Part shown: positions 16,384-24,546 of the stretch, in pieces
Layout of the letters: each line of letters begins with the position of its first letter
Numbering within the stretch: the first letter of the stretch is position 1
From: Bacillota bacterium
Lineage (GTDB): Bacteria; Bacillota; Clostridia; Clostridiales; Caloramatoraceae
Assembly: GCA_023415335.1 (NCBI GenBank)
Contig: JAEZLD010000022.1
Location: forward strand, 1 to 38,174
Reading direction: 5' to 3'
Length of the DNA: 38,174 nucleotides
Program-made: the position numbers and the translations under genes
The notes under the pieces: model-generated
The model's database searches: none
Told to the model about the DNA's origin: nothing
Seen by the model: only the letters and a program-made list of their open reading frames with translations

Positions 16384-16836
16384 CTATTCGTTAAGAAGCT
16401 TCTTAAACTTAGAAACAAGTTCCTGTGCCTTTTCATTTGAACGGGCAACAACTAAGATGGTGTTATCACCTGCTACTGAGCCTGCAATTCCATCCCAGCC
16501 CAGTGAGTCTAAAGCTTCTGCTGCAGCATTTCCAGAACCTGATAGAGTCTTAATTATAATAATGTTATTTACATAATCAACGTTGATAACTGTCTGTACA
16601 AATATACTTACCAGCTTCTCTGATATAAGATTCTCACCATGGGATATGGCCGAATACTTATAATTGCCACTGGAACCTAATACCTTTGTAAGCTTTAGCT
16701 CCTTAACATCTCTCGAAACAGTTGCTTGTGTTACTTCCATACCCATGCACCGTAACTCTTCAACCAGTTCCTCCTGAGTTTCTATTTCCTTATGAGAAAT
16801 TATTTCGAGAATCTTTGCATGTCTTGAAATTTTCAT
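16384..16836 (-). CDS. argR: Arginine repressor ArgR
   Basis: A 150-residue transcriptional regulator that as a hexamer represses arginine biosynthesis and activates catabolism when arginine binds. The N-terminal winged helix (1-65) includes the recognition region TQATVSRDVKELKL (residues 36-49). The C-terminal oligomerisation and arginine-binding domain (about 78-150) ends GIAGSVAGDNTILVVAR. The second aspartate of the classic GDDT arginine-binding motif is Asn125 here; I believe this variant occurs in other clostridial ArgR proteins, so it is probably lineage-typical. The gene lies between nadK and recN. Confidence 0.95.
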   Translation of the reverse strand: MKISRHAKILEIISHKEIETQEELVEELRCMGMEVTQATVSRDVKELKLTKVLGSSGNYKYSAISHGENLISEKLVSIFVQTVINVDYVNNIIIIKTLSGSGNAAAEALDSLGWDGIAGSVAGDNTILVVARSNEKAQELVSKFKKLLNE

Positions 16837-16862
16837 ACATAAGCTCCTTTCTTACTTTTCAG

Positions 16863-17714
16863 CTATCTTTCTTTAAGTTTAAGTCTTAGCAATTCATAGA
16901 AGCTGATCCCAGATGTTTTTATTAGCTTGGTACAAAAGGATGCTTTTTTAATAATTACCCTGTCCCCACCCTTAAGCACACACCCGCTATGGCTGTCTGC
17001 ATTAAAATAAACATTACGATAGCTGTCATCTATAATTATATTTATAGTATCATTATCAGATACCACAATACTTCTTGCACTAAGTGAATGGGCACATAAT
17101 GGCGTTATTAAAATAGCCTTCATTCCAGGACTTATAATAGGTCCTCCTGCTGACAGAGAATAAGCCGTTGATCCTGTGGGAGTTGAAACTACAATTCCAT
17201 CTGAAACATATGTATTTAAATAATCTTCACCAATAAATACCTTCATTGTAACAGGCCTGGACTTAATTCCTCCTGTTACATAGGAATCATTTAGGCTGTA
17301 GAATGTACCAAGGCTCTCCCTTCCCCTTATAATGGAAGCTTCAAGCATTAGTCTTTCATCTATGGAGTAACGTCCACAGAGAACATCATCAAGGGACTCA
17401 AAAATATGATGGGTTTCAACCTCAGTAAGGAAACCAAGTCTCCCCATATTTATTCCCAGAATAGGTGTCTCATTTTCTTTAATTTCCTTTGCTGCTCCAA
17501 GGAGAGTACCATCTCCTCCAAGAGTAATTATAAAATCAGTCTCTTTGTATATGGAATTGTCTTGGCTTTTTAAATCATCTCTTTTAATAATATCTGCAAT
17601 GTTTGGTTCAAGATATGGTCGGCAGTTCCTGTCTTCGAGCCAGTTTATTATTGATGAGGTAATTTCCAGTTTTGCATCCTTACCTTTATTTACTATTATA
17701 CCAATATTTCTCAT
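16863..17714 (-). CDS. nadK: NAD kinase
   Basis: A 283-residue cytosolic kinase that phosphorylates NAD+ to NADP+. The diagnostic GGDGT motif is at residues 66-70 (ITLGGDGTLLGAAKE). The second conserved region contains GRLGFLTEV. The substrate loop SDGIVVSTPTGSTAYSLSAGG is near residue 172-192. The length is usual. An ATG with its own upstream site follows the tlyA gene after a gap of about 60 bases, within the dxs-tlyA-nadK-argR-recN operon. Confidence 0.97.
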   Translation of the reverse strand: MRNIGIIVNKGKDAKLEITSSIINWLEDRNCRPYLEPNIADIIKRDDLKSQDNSIYKETDFIITLGGDGTLLGAAKEIKENETPILGINMGRLGFLTEVETHHIFESLDDVLCGRYSIDERLMLEASIIRGRESLGTFYSLNDSYVTGGIKSRPVTMKVFIGEDYLNTYVSDGIVVSTPTGSTAYSLSAGGPIISPGMKAILITPLCAHSLSARSIVVSDNDTINIIIDDSYRNVYFNADSHSGCVLKGGDRVIIKKASFCTKLIKTSGISFYELLRLKLKER

Positions 17715-17773
17715 GAAAACACCTCGTAAAGTTATAATTCTACAAATAATTATTTAATCCTTTAAAAAAAACA

Positions 17774-18592
17774 CTACTTGTCTAAATTATTATGTGATTG
17801 GTCTACGATATTACCAATAAGATTATGAAGCTCTTGTTTATCACAATTGCCTTCTTGGTTGACTAAGTATATAAGATATTCTATGTTTCCCTCAGGTCCT
17901 TTTATAGGTGAAAAAGTAATTCCCTTAACTGTAAATCCATTCTCTATAGCAAAACGAATAATATTATTGATTACTTCTTCATGTACTTTTTTGTCCCTTA
18001 CTACTCCCTTTTTTCCTACTTTGTCGCGTCCAGCCTCAAACTGTGGCTTTATAAGGGCAATTATCTCTCCACATTCCTTAAGCATGCTTTTAACAGCTGG
18101 GAGTACCAGTCTTAGTGAAATAAATGATACATCAATAGAGGCAAAGTCCAGCATCTGCCCAATATCCTCTAGCTTCACATATCTGATATTAGTTCTTTCC
18201 ATGCACTCAACTCGTGGGTCATTTCTTAGCTGCCACGCTAATTGTCCGTAACCAACATCAACAGCAAAAACCTTTGAAGCACCATTTTTCAGCATACAGT
18301 CAGTAAAGCCTCCTGTTGAGGCACCTACATCCATGCATACCTTTCCTTCAAGGTGCATTGAAAATTCCTTCATTGCCTTTTCCAGCTTAAGCCCTCCCCT
18401 GCTTACATAAGGGATGGCATCACCCTTTACCTCTATCTGTGAGCTTACCTTTACTGATTCTCCAGCCTTGTCAATCCTTATTCCGTCAACGAAAACAAGT
18501 CCTGCCATTATGTTCTTCCTTGCTTTCTCGCGGGTTTCAAAAAAGCCTTTTGTAACCAGAAGTACATCCAGTCTTTCTTTCTCTTCTTTCAT
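17774..18592 (-). CDS. tlyA: TlyA family rRNA (cytidine-2'-O)-methyltransferase
   Basis: A 272-residue protein with an N-terminal S4 RNA-binding domain (RLDVLLVTKGFFETREKAR, residues 8-26) and a FtsJ-like Rossmann methyltransferase domain with the SAM-binding DVGASTGGF at 88-96. Later motifs include ASIDVSFISLRLVLP and ALIKPQFEAGRDKVGKKG. TlyA-type enzymes methylate cytidines in 16S and 23S rRNA and in some species affect capreomycin sensitivity. It starts nine bases after the dxs stop and continues to nadK, so it belongs to the same operon. Confidence 0.93.
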   Translation of the reverse strand: MKEEKERLDVLLVTKGFFETREKARKNIMAGLVFVDGIRIDKAGESVKVSSQIEVKGDAIPYVSRGGLKLEKAMKEFSMHLEGKVCMDVGASTGGFTDCMLKNGASKVFAVDVGYGQLAWQLRNDPRVECMERTNIRYVKLEDIGQMLDFASIDVSFISLRLVLPAVKSMLKECGEIIALIKPQFEAGRDKVGKKGVVRDKKVHEEVINNIIRFAIENGFTVKGITFSPIKGPEGNIEYLIYLVNQEGNCDKQELHNLIGNIVDQSHNNLDK

Positions 18593-18601
18593 AACCTACT
18601 C

Positions 18602-20461
18602 CTACTGTAAATGCTTTTTAACTGCATTGTATATTCCTTCAGCGTCCAGCCCATACTCCCTATACAGCTTTTCGGTTGAACCCTGTTGTATGAGTTTATC
18701 AGGATATCCAATGTTTATTACTTTTCCACTATAACCGCTTCCTGCAGCGTGCTCAAGTATGGATGAGCCAAAGCCTCCTGCTATAAAATTATCTTCTACT
18801 GTTATTATAAGCTTATACCTGTTTAAAACCATATAAAGCATATCATAGTCAAAAGGCTTTATGAACCTGCAGTTTATTAATCCGGCATGTAGTCCATCCT
18901 CAAGGAGCTTTTGACATGCTAAATATGAAAACTGTACCATGCGGCCACAGGCAAGAATAATTGTATCCTCTCCATCCAAAATCTGCTCCCAGCTTCCTAT
19001 TGACAACTCTTTTACAGGCCCTAAATCCACATCCATGTCTCCCCCTCTGGGATATCTTATTGCCGTTGGTATGGAGGCATGGGCACACCAGTCTATCATA
19101 CACTTAAATTCATCAATATTTTTAGGGGCCATCAATGTCATATTAGGTACTGCTCTTAAATAAGACAGATCATATATACCTTGATGGGTCTCCCCATCCT
19201 CCCCTACAATCCCTGCTCTATCCAGACAAAGGCAAACAGGAAGCTTTTGTATACATATATCATGTATTACCTGATCATAAGCCCTTTGAAGGAAGGTAGA
19301 GTAAACAGCAAAGAAAGGCTTATAGCCTGAGGCTGCCAGCCCAGCTGCAAAGGTTGTTGCATGCTGCTCTGCAATGCCAACATCCACAAATCTTTTAGGA
19401 TATTTTTTAGCAAAAGAAGATAGTCCTGTACCCGAGGTCATTGCGGCTGTTATCGCTACTATCTTGTCATTGCTCTCTGCAAGCTTCTCCAGCTCCTGGC
19501 CGAAGGCCTTTGAATAGGTAACTCCAGAATTAGAAAGCAGCTTCCCTGTTTCCACCGTAAATGGACTTATTCCATGAAACATATCAGGCTTTTCTTCTGC
19601 ATAGGAATAGCCCTTTCCCTTTCTTGTTACCACATGAACAAGAACCGGACCAGTTATGGTCTTGCAGCGTTTAAATATTTCCGTAAGCTTTCCTATGTCA
19701 TGACCATCAACAGGTCCAATATATGTAAAGCCCATGTCCTCGAACAGCATTCCTTGCACGAAAAGATACTTAAAGCTGTCTTTAACCCTTTCAGCAATAT
19801 GATATAAAGGCTTTCCTATTACCGGAACCTTTTTCAAAATATTTTTTATATCATATTTAAAATGGAGATATGCAGGAGCTGTCCTTATCCTGTTAAGATA
19901 ATTGGACATACCTCCCACATTCCTTCCTATTGACATTTCATTATCATTAAGAATCACAGTTATGTTAGTATTTGAAGCGCCTGCATGATTAAGGGCCTCG
20001 AAAGCCATTCCCCCTGTAAGAGCGCCATCTCCAATTACAGCAACAACATTGTACTTTTCCCCCGATAAATCTCTTGCCTTTGCCATGCCAAGGGCTGCAG
20101 ATATTGAGGTACTGCTGTGACCTGCAATAAACAAATCATAAGGGCTTTCGCAGGGCTTTGGAAATCCGCTTAGTCCATTAAATTTTCTCAAACTGTCAAA
20201 ATATTTTTTGCGTCCCGTAAGTATCTTATGTACGTAGGTCTGGTGCCCTACATCCCAGATTATTTTATCTGTCGGCATGTCATATACATAATGCAGAGCA
20301 AGTGTAAGCTCCACCACCCCAAGGTTTGAAGCTAAATGGCCTCCTGTTTTAGACACACTATCGATTAAAAAAACTCTTATCTCATTTGCTAGTTCCTGCA
20401 TTTGTGTTTTGTTCAGTCCTTTAATATCAAAAGGACTGTTTATTCCATCAAGTAATGCCAT
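18602..20461 (-). CDS. dxs: 1-deoxy-D-xylulose-5-phosphate synthase
   Basis: A 619-residue thiamine-diphosphate enzyme that joins pyruvate and glyceraldehyde-3-phosphate, the first step of the MEP isoprenoid pathway. The ThDP-binding motif GDGALTGG is at 144-151, with LNDNEMSIG following. The early conserved blocks SNLGVVELT and DVGHQTYVHKILTGR are present. The transketolase pyrimidine domain carries DVGIAEQHA and the glyceraldehyde phosphate site region DRAGIVGEDGETHQG. The C-terminal domain is complete. Downstream ispA-type chemistry is encoded 2 kb upstream, so two isoprenoid genes flank the OLE-type RNA and its membrane protein. Confidence 0.98.
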   Translation of the reverse strand: MALLDGINSPFDIKGLNKTQMQELANEIRVFLIDSVSKTGGHLASNLGVVELTLALHYVYDMPTDKIIWDVGHQTYVHKILTGRKKYFDSLRKFNGLSGFPKPCESPYDLFIAGHSSTSISAALGMAKARDLSGEKYNVVAVIGDGALTGGMAFEALNHAGASNTNITVILNDNEMSIGRNVGGMSNYLNRIRTAPAYLHFKYDIKNILKKVPVIGKPLYHIAERVKDSFKYLFVQGMLFEDMGFTYIGPVDGHDIGKLTEIFKRCKTITGPVLVHVVTRKGKGYSYAEEKPDMFHGISPFTVETGKLLSNSGVTYSKAFGQELEKLAESNDKIVAITAAMTSGTGLSSFAKKYPKRFVDVGIAEQHATTFAAGLAASGYKPFFAVYSTFLQRAYDQVIHDICIQKLPVCLCLDRAGIVGEDGETHQGIYDLSYLRAVPNMTLMAPKNIDEFKCMIDWCAHASIPTAIRYPRGGDMDVDLGPVKELSIGSWEQILDGEDTIILACGRMVQFSYLACQKLLEDGLHAGLINCRFIKPFDYDMLYMVLNRYKLIITVEDNFIAGGFGSSILEHAAGSGYSGKVINIGYPDKLIQQGSTEKLYREYGLDAEGIYNAVKKHLQ

Positions 20462-20473
20462 TTTAATACCCCA

Positions 20474-21070
20474 TTATTTTTTATTTTTATATTCCAAAAG
20501 CCATGCAACACCATATACTATGTTGTTGCTTTGACTTATGGCATAATTCTTACCCATAGCCTTTCCTCCTACAGTAATCGAAGCAATTGCTGCGCTAATT
20601 ACAATAGTGAGAATAAGACCCTGCTTCATGGAGGTTGACGACATTATTTTAACAACTATTACTGCTCCCGTTCCTCCGCTTACAACTCCGCATACATCCC
20701 CTATAACATCATTACAGAAGTTGGATACCTTATCAGCATTTCTTATAAGGCTTACTGCCTTTCTTGCCCCATGAACCTTTCTCGAGGCCATTGAGTGAAA
20801 TGGGGTCTCATCTGCAGCAGTTACGGCAACTCCTATTATATCAAAGCCTATTCCTATAAATATTATTAAAACCAGTATAATAAAAGCTATATAAATGTTG
20901 ACCTTCTTAAGCATGGTTTCAGAGACTAGCGTTATAGCCCCTGAAATAATGAAGGTCCAAATTATTATCCCAATAATCCATTTATAATTTGGTTTTATAT
21001 CACTGGTTTTCCTCTTATAAAATTTTTTAGATTTTTCTTTTTCTCCAAAATCCTTGTTTTTCTTTTTCAT
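20474..21070 (-). CDS. oapA: OLE-associated membrane protein OapA-like, four-helix
   Basis: A 198-residue integral membrane protein with a very basic N-terminus (MKKKNKDFGEKEKSKKFYKR) and four predicted membrane segments at about 31-49, 59-83, 123-141 and 151-168. The loop between helices 2 and 3 is conserved-looking and charged (AADETPFHSMASRKVHGARK, then NADKVSNFCNDVIGD). It weakly recalls the DUF21 domain of CorB/CNNM magnesium transporters. Such proteins lie directly downstream of OLE RNA genes and bind the RNA at the membrane. Here AGGAG is five bases before the ATG, and the gene begins about 20 bases after the RNA's closing helix and ends 12 bases before dxs. The name rests on context, size and topology rather than a search. 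Confidence 0.85.
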   Translation of the reverse strand: MKKKNKDFGEKEKSKKFYKRKTSDIKPNYKWIIGIIIWTFIISGAITLVSETMLKKVNIYIAFIILVLIIFIGIGFDIIGVAVTAADETPFHSMASRKVHGARKAVSLIRNADKVSNFCNDVIGDVCGVVSGGTGAVIVVKIMSSTSMKQGLILTIVISAAIASITVGGKAMGKNYAISQSNNIVYGVAWLLEYKNKK

Positions 21071-21092
21071 TTAATCTCCTATATTAAATGTA

Positions 21093-21676
21093 GAGTGGTA
21101 ACAGGAAAGATTAAGTTTGCGGCTTAGGTTCAGCAGGCTTTCCCACATCCAAGTCCTGGGCGTCGCCACCCGGGAGGTTTCCCTTTAACTGAAAGTCCAT
21201 AGTGTTGCCAGCTATGGGGCTGAATTACCACTTAGTCCACACTGCAATCCCTTTCCTGCTTTCATATGAAACAGTCTAGGAGTTTTCCTCAACGACATAC
21301 AATCACTACTATCCTCTTTTGCAGAACTGGTTTCCTACAGCAATAATCTGAAGCCAATGGCCGTTGGAATCAGATCTGTCAGTCCTCCACCAATCCCGCT
21401 CAAGGCAGGCTACGCTGCATGTAGCTTATTACCAGCATGCAGGTTTAATCCTATGCCGTAAGGATCAAATATCCCCACGCACATAGGTCTCCGCGAGGGT
21501 AGGGTCAATTGCGCATGCCATTGCGGTCGCCCCATCCCCCTTACTCCCAGCACCAACCCACTACTGGGCGTAGCGAGCCAGCACAAGGAACTTCATCGAT
21601 GTGCCCTTTAACGGATTTTTAGCCCCGTCTTCATAGTGATTTCAGCCGACTAGAATACTGCACCACTCAAACACAA
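21093..21676 (-). ncRNA. ole: OLE RNA (ornate, large, extremophilic), likely
   Basis: About 580 bases with no coding frame, richer in G+C than its flanks and full of short stems on the minus strand. Examples are CTGCATG/CATGCAG (21415-21442), CCATAG/CTATGG (21197-21217), CTGA-CCAA/TTGG-TCAG (21348-21373) and ATCCT/AGGAT near 21455. The two ends pair over the whole length: GAGTGGT (21662-21668) with ACCACTC (21093-21099), as expected for a long-range closing helix. It has its own promoter and precedes a four-helix membrane protein gene, between ispA and dxs. Length, structure and this neighbourhood are the known signature of OLE RNA, which binds OapA at the membrane and is linked to cold, ethanol and magnesium stress in Halalkalibacterium halodurans. 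The identity is inferred, not searched. Confidence 0.9.
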
Positions 21677-21682
21677 TTTACT

Positions 21683-21711
21683 ATTTTATCAGAGAAAGTT
21701 CATATAATCAA
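21683..21711 (-). promoter_or_regulatory. SigA-type promoter of the OLE RNA
   Basis: On the minus strand TTGATT (21706-21711), a 17-base spacer and TAAAAT (21683-21688) form a good housekeeping promoter. The predicted start near 21676 is about eight bases before the closing helix of the RNA, which agrees well with the proposed 5' end. Confidence 0.75.
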
Positions 21712-21744
21712 TATTAAGTTTATTCCATTATCAGCAAAATAATA

Positions 21745-22182
21745 TTAAAACAAAATTCCCACAGCTATTCCTAGAATAGCCCCGACAAACACCTCAACCG
21801 GTGTGTGTCCCAAAAGCTCCTTGAGCTTTTTCTCCTCCAAAGGTTTTTTTTCGCTAAGATCCTTCATTATATTGTTCAGTATCCTTGCCTGATTTCCCGC
21901 TGCCCTTCTTACACCTGCAGCATCATACATTACCACCAGGGCAAAGCAAAGTGCAATTGCAAAGCTTGTGCTGGAGAATCCTTCAACCAGCCCTGTTTTA
22001 GTGGTCAAGGCCACTACAAGAGCAGAATGAGAGCTTGGCATTCCACCAGAGCCTACAAGCCTTGTATAGTCAAATCTTTTGGATGTAAGAGCAACAATTA
22101 TTACCTTGAATGTCTGGGCAATAACCCAGGCTATTATAGCACTTATAAACACCTTATTATGAATTATACCACTAAGTAACAA
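21745..22182 (-). CDS. Divergent PAP2 family membrane protein (YuiD/DUF212)
   Basis: A 145-residue membrane protein with about four hydrophobic segments. The family marks are SGGMPSSHSALVVAL (about residues 43-57), YDAAGVRRAAGNQA and the C-terminal LGHTPVEVFVGAILG, which resemble the phosphatase motifs of PAP2 enzymes. The family is thought to act on isoprenoid or lipid phosphates, which fits a place directly after ispA, but no activity is established. The frame opens at GTG 22191, yet GAGAGGTGA overlaps that codon and is correctly spaced for TTG 22182. It is the last gene before the OLE RNA promoter. Confidence 0.85.
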   Translation of the reverse strand: MLLSGIIHNKVFISAIIAWVIAQTFKVIIVALTSKRFDYTRLVGSGGMPSSHSALVVALTTKTGLVEGFSSTSFAIALCFALVVMYDAAGVRRAAGNQARILNNIMKDLSEKKPLEEKKLKELLGHTPVEVFVGAILGIAVGILF

Positions 22183-22201
22183 ATACTTCACCTCTCGGAG
22201 T

Positions 22202-23077
22202 CTAATTTTCTCTATTTAAAAGGTATTCGGTAAGCTCTCTTAAGAAACCTGTTTTATCAAGCTTTTCTGTCAGATTCATCGCTTCCTTCGTGTACCTCTC
22301 TGCAAGGGCTTCAGATTTTTCAAGACCAAAGGTATTTACAAAGGTAGGCTTATGATGGGCAGAATCCATGCCCGTGGCCTTGCCAAGCTTCTTCTCATCT
22401 CCTGAATAGTCAAGTATATCATCCCTTATCTGAAATGCTAGCCCAAGACTACTTCCATAAAGGCTTGCAGTCTCCTTGTACCCATCGGCTCCTGCAATTA
22501 TACATCCCATAAGACAGGGAGCCTGTATAAGAGCCCCGGTTTTTAGTCTGTGCATATGATAGAGGGTATCTGAATCTATATGCTTTCCTTCACTTTCGAT
22601 ATCTATAACCTGCCCTCCTATCATTCCACCTATTCCAGCTGACTTTGCCAGCACATATGCCGCCTCAGTAAATCTTCTTTCATTTTTTTCAGCAGCATGC
22701 TTAAGCATTAATTCAAATGCAAAATTAAGCAGCCCATCTCCTGCAAGTATTGCCATAGCTTCCCCAAAAACCTTGTGGTTAGTGGGTTTTCCTCTTCTAA
22801 GATCATCATTATCCATAGCGGGCAAGTCATCATGAATGAGTGAATAGGTATGTATGCACTCAGTTGCACATGCATAGGGTAAAACGTCCTCAGCATTCCC
22901 ACCCAATCCTTCACATATGGTAAGAGCTAGTACCGGCCTTATACGCTTGCCGCCTGCAAGAAGACTGTAGTTCATAGCCAGCTTTATTTCCTGAGGAGCC
23001 CCATCATCAGAAATAATTTTTTCAAGTGCTCTGTTTATAATTCCCTGCTTTTCGCTCAGCATTTTTTCAAAGCTCAA
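22202..23077 (-). CDS. ispA: Polyprenyl synthetase (farnesyl/geranyl diphosphate synthase)
   Basis: A 291-residue trans-prenyltransferase that condenses IPP with allylic diphosphates to geranyl and farnesyl diphosphate. The first Asp-rich motif is DDLPAMD at 83-89 and the second DDILD at 219-223; both bind magnesium-diphosphate. The flanking GGKRIRPVL and GEAMAILAGDGLL are typical. The start is TTG at 23077 with AGGAGG seven bases upstream. It follows xseB by only two bases, in the classic nusB-xseA-xseB-ispA order. Chain length is probably C15, judged from family only. Confidence 0.95.
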   Translation of the reverse strand: MSFEKMLSEKQGIINRALEKIISDDGAPQEIKLAMNYSLLAGGKRIRPVLALTICEGLGGNAEDVLPYACATECIHTYSLIHDDLPAMDNDDLRRGKPTNHKVFGEAMAILAGDGLLNFAFELMLKHAAEKNERRFTEAAYVLAKSAGIGGMIGGQVIDIESEGKHIDSDTLYHMHRLKTGALIQAPCLMGCIIAGADGYKETASLYGSSLGLAFQIRDDILDYSGDEKKLGKATGMDSAHHKPTFVNTFGLEKSEALAERYTKEAMNLTEKLDKTGFLRELTEYLLNREN

Positions 23078-23079
23078 GC

Positions 23080-23322
23080 CTATTCCTCCTCTATATCCAG
23101 TTTTTCCTCTAGAAGCTCTCCGTTCTTGTTTTTATTAAGAACGTTAATTCTCTTTTCAGCTTCCTCCAGCTTACAATGACATATTGCTGCCAGCTCCATG
23201 CCTTCCTGGAATATTTCCAGAGACTCCTCCAGTGTCAGTTCATCCTTCTCCATGCTGGCTGCAATTTCCTCAAGACGTATTAAAGCCTTTTCAAAGCTTA
23301 TATTTGCATTTTTTTTATCCAT
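23080..23322 (-). CDS. xseB: Exodeoxyribonuclease VII small subunit
   Basis: An 80-residue, mostly helical acidic subunit of exonuclease VII. The family core ISFEKALIRLEEIAASMEKDELTLEESLEIFQEG is unmistakable (residues 8-41). It starts one base past the xseA stop, with GGAGG positioned before the ATG, and its stop lies in the ribosome binding site of ispA. Several copies bind the XseA coiled coil. Confidence 0.95.
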   Translation of the reverse strand: MDKKNANISFEKALIRLEEIAASMEKDELTLEESLEIFQEGMELAAICHCKLEEAEKRINVLNKNKNGELLEEKLDIEEE

Positions 23323-23323
23323 T

Positions 23324-24526
23324 TTAGTCCTCCAGTATATTATTAATAGTACATATCAGATGGCCATCCTGCAGGAATACCTGAACAGAATCTCCTGTTG
23401 CAAGCTCCCCTGTTTTTCTGGCAATTCTTCCATCCTTTTTTACATAGCCATAGCCTCTTTTAAGTACATTTGCTGGATTAAATGCATCAAGAGCATTTAC
23501 AGCTATTTCAAACCTTTTTGTATTCCTTAGGATATAGCCCTTCATAATATACTCCAGCTTACCCTGCAGGCTGTCTATGTACTGCATGTTTTGCATTACC
23601 ATCCTACCCGGGGAATTTGACTCCAAGGATGCTCTCAACCTTGTAATCACACCGCCAAGCTCCCCAATCCTGGCTTTTAATATAAAACGCAAGGTATCCT
23701 CAAGATTATCAATTCTATCCTCCAGCGAAGCCATAGATGGAACAGCAAGCTCTGCAGCATGTGAAGGGGTTGAAGCCCTTACATCAGCTGTAAAATCAGA
23801 TATTGTAAAGTCGGTCTCATGGCCTACTGCAGATATAATAGGTATTTTACTGGCATATATGGAACGAGCAAGCTTTTCTTCATTGAAAGCCCAAAGCTCC
23901 TCAATGGAGCCCCCTCCCCTTCCAATTATAATGACATCTATATCATCTCTTGTATTAAAGTATTCTATTGCCTTACATATGGTTTCAGCTGCCCCTTCTC
24001 CCTGTACACTTACAGGATAAAGTAGTATGTCCGAGCCTTTGAACCTATTCATGGAAACATTGATTATATCCCTTATAACAGCACCAGTTTTTGAAGTAGC
24101 CACCCCTATTCTTCTTGGGAAAAGAGGCAGAGGCTTCTTTCTTTCCTGCTTAAACAAGCCTTCTTCCTCAAGCTTTTTCTTAAGCTGCTCATAGGCTATG
24201 TATAGGTTGCCTATTCCATCAGAATCCATCTTCACACAGTAGAACTGGTATTGTCCATCTCTTTCATAGACTGATACACTTCCCTGTATTATTACGTTCA
24301 TGCCGTCCTCTGGCCTGAATTTCAGCAGAAGCGCATAGGATTTAAACATAACACACCTTATCTTTGCGCTTTCATCCTTAAGTGTAAAATATATATGGCC
24401 TGAGGAGTGCATTTTAAGGTTGGAAACTTCTCCTCTCACAGGTATATAAGAGAGGTTTATATCATTATCCAGTATATCTTTTATATATGCATTAAGCTGT
24501 GAAACCGATACAGGTTCCCTTTCCAT
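23324..24526 (-). CDS. xseA: Exodeoxyribonuclease VII large subunit
   Basis: A 400-residue catalytic subunit that degrades single-stranded DNA to acid-insoluble oligonucleotides with XseB. The N-terminal OB-fold (VSQLNAYIKDILDND to about 100) is followed by the nuclease core with RIGVATSKTGAVIRDI, DVIIIGRGGGSIEELWAFNEE and SAVGHETDFTISDFTADVRASTPSHAAEL. The C-terminal helical region binds XseB. Length is near the usual 400-450. The ATG has GGAGG upstream. Confidence 0.97.
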   Translation of the reverse strand: MEREPVSVSQLNAYIKDILDNDINLSYIPVRGEVSNLKMHSSGHIYFTLKDESAKIRCVMFKSYALLLKFRPEDGMNVIIQGSVSVYERDGQYQFYCVKMDSDGIGNLYIAYEQLKKKLEEEGLFKQERKKPLPLFPRRIGVATSKTGAVIRDIINVSMNRFKGSDILLYPVSVQGEGAAETICKAIEYFNTRDDIDVIIIGRGGGSIEELWAFNEEKLARSIYASKIPIISAVGHETDFTISDFTADVRASTPSHAAELAVPSMASLEDRIDNLEDTLRFILKARIGELGGVITRLRASLESNSPGRMVMQNMQYIDSLQGKLEYIMKGYILRNTKRFEIAVNALDAFNPANVLKRGYGYVKKDGRIARKTGELATGDSVQVFLQDGHLICTINNILED

Positions 24527-24546
24527 AAATACAAACCTCCTTTTTC

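Noticed and set aside
14823..16394. Several plus-strand open frames across recN
   Set aside because: They are shadows of recN on the opposite strand, serine-rich and without ribosome sites.
21093..21676. RNase P RNA, tmRNA or a group II intron as identity of the large RNA
   Set aside because: No reverse transcriptase, tag-peptide or tRNA-like end, and no familiar RNase P core sequence was seen; the ispA/membrane protein/dxs context points to OLE.
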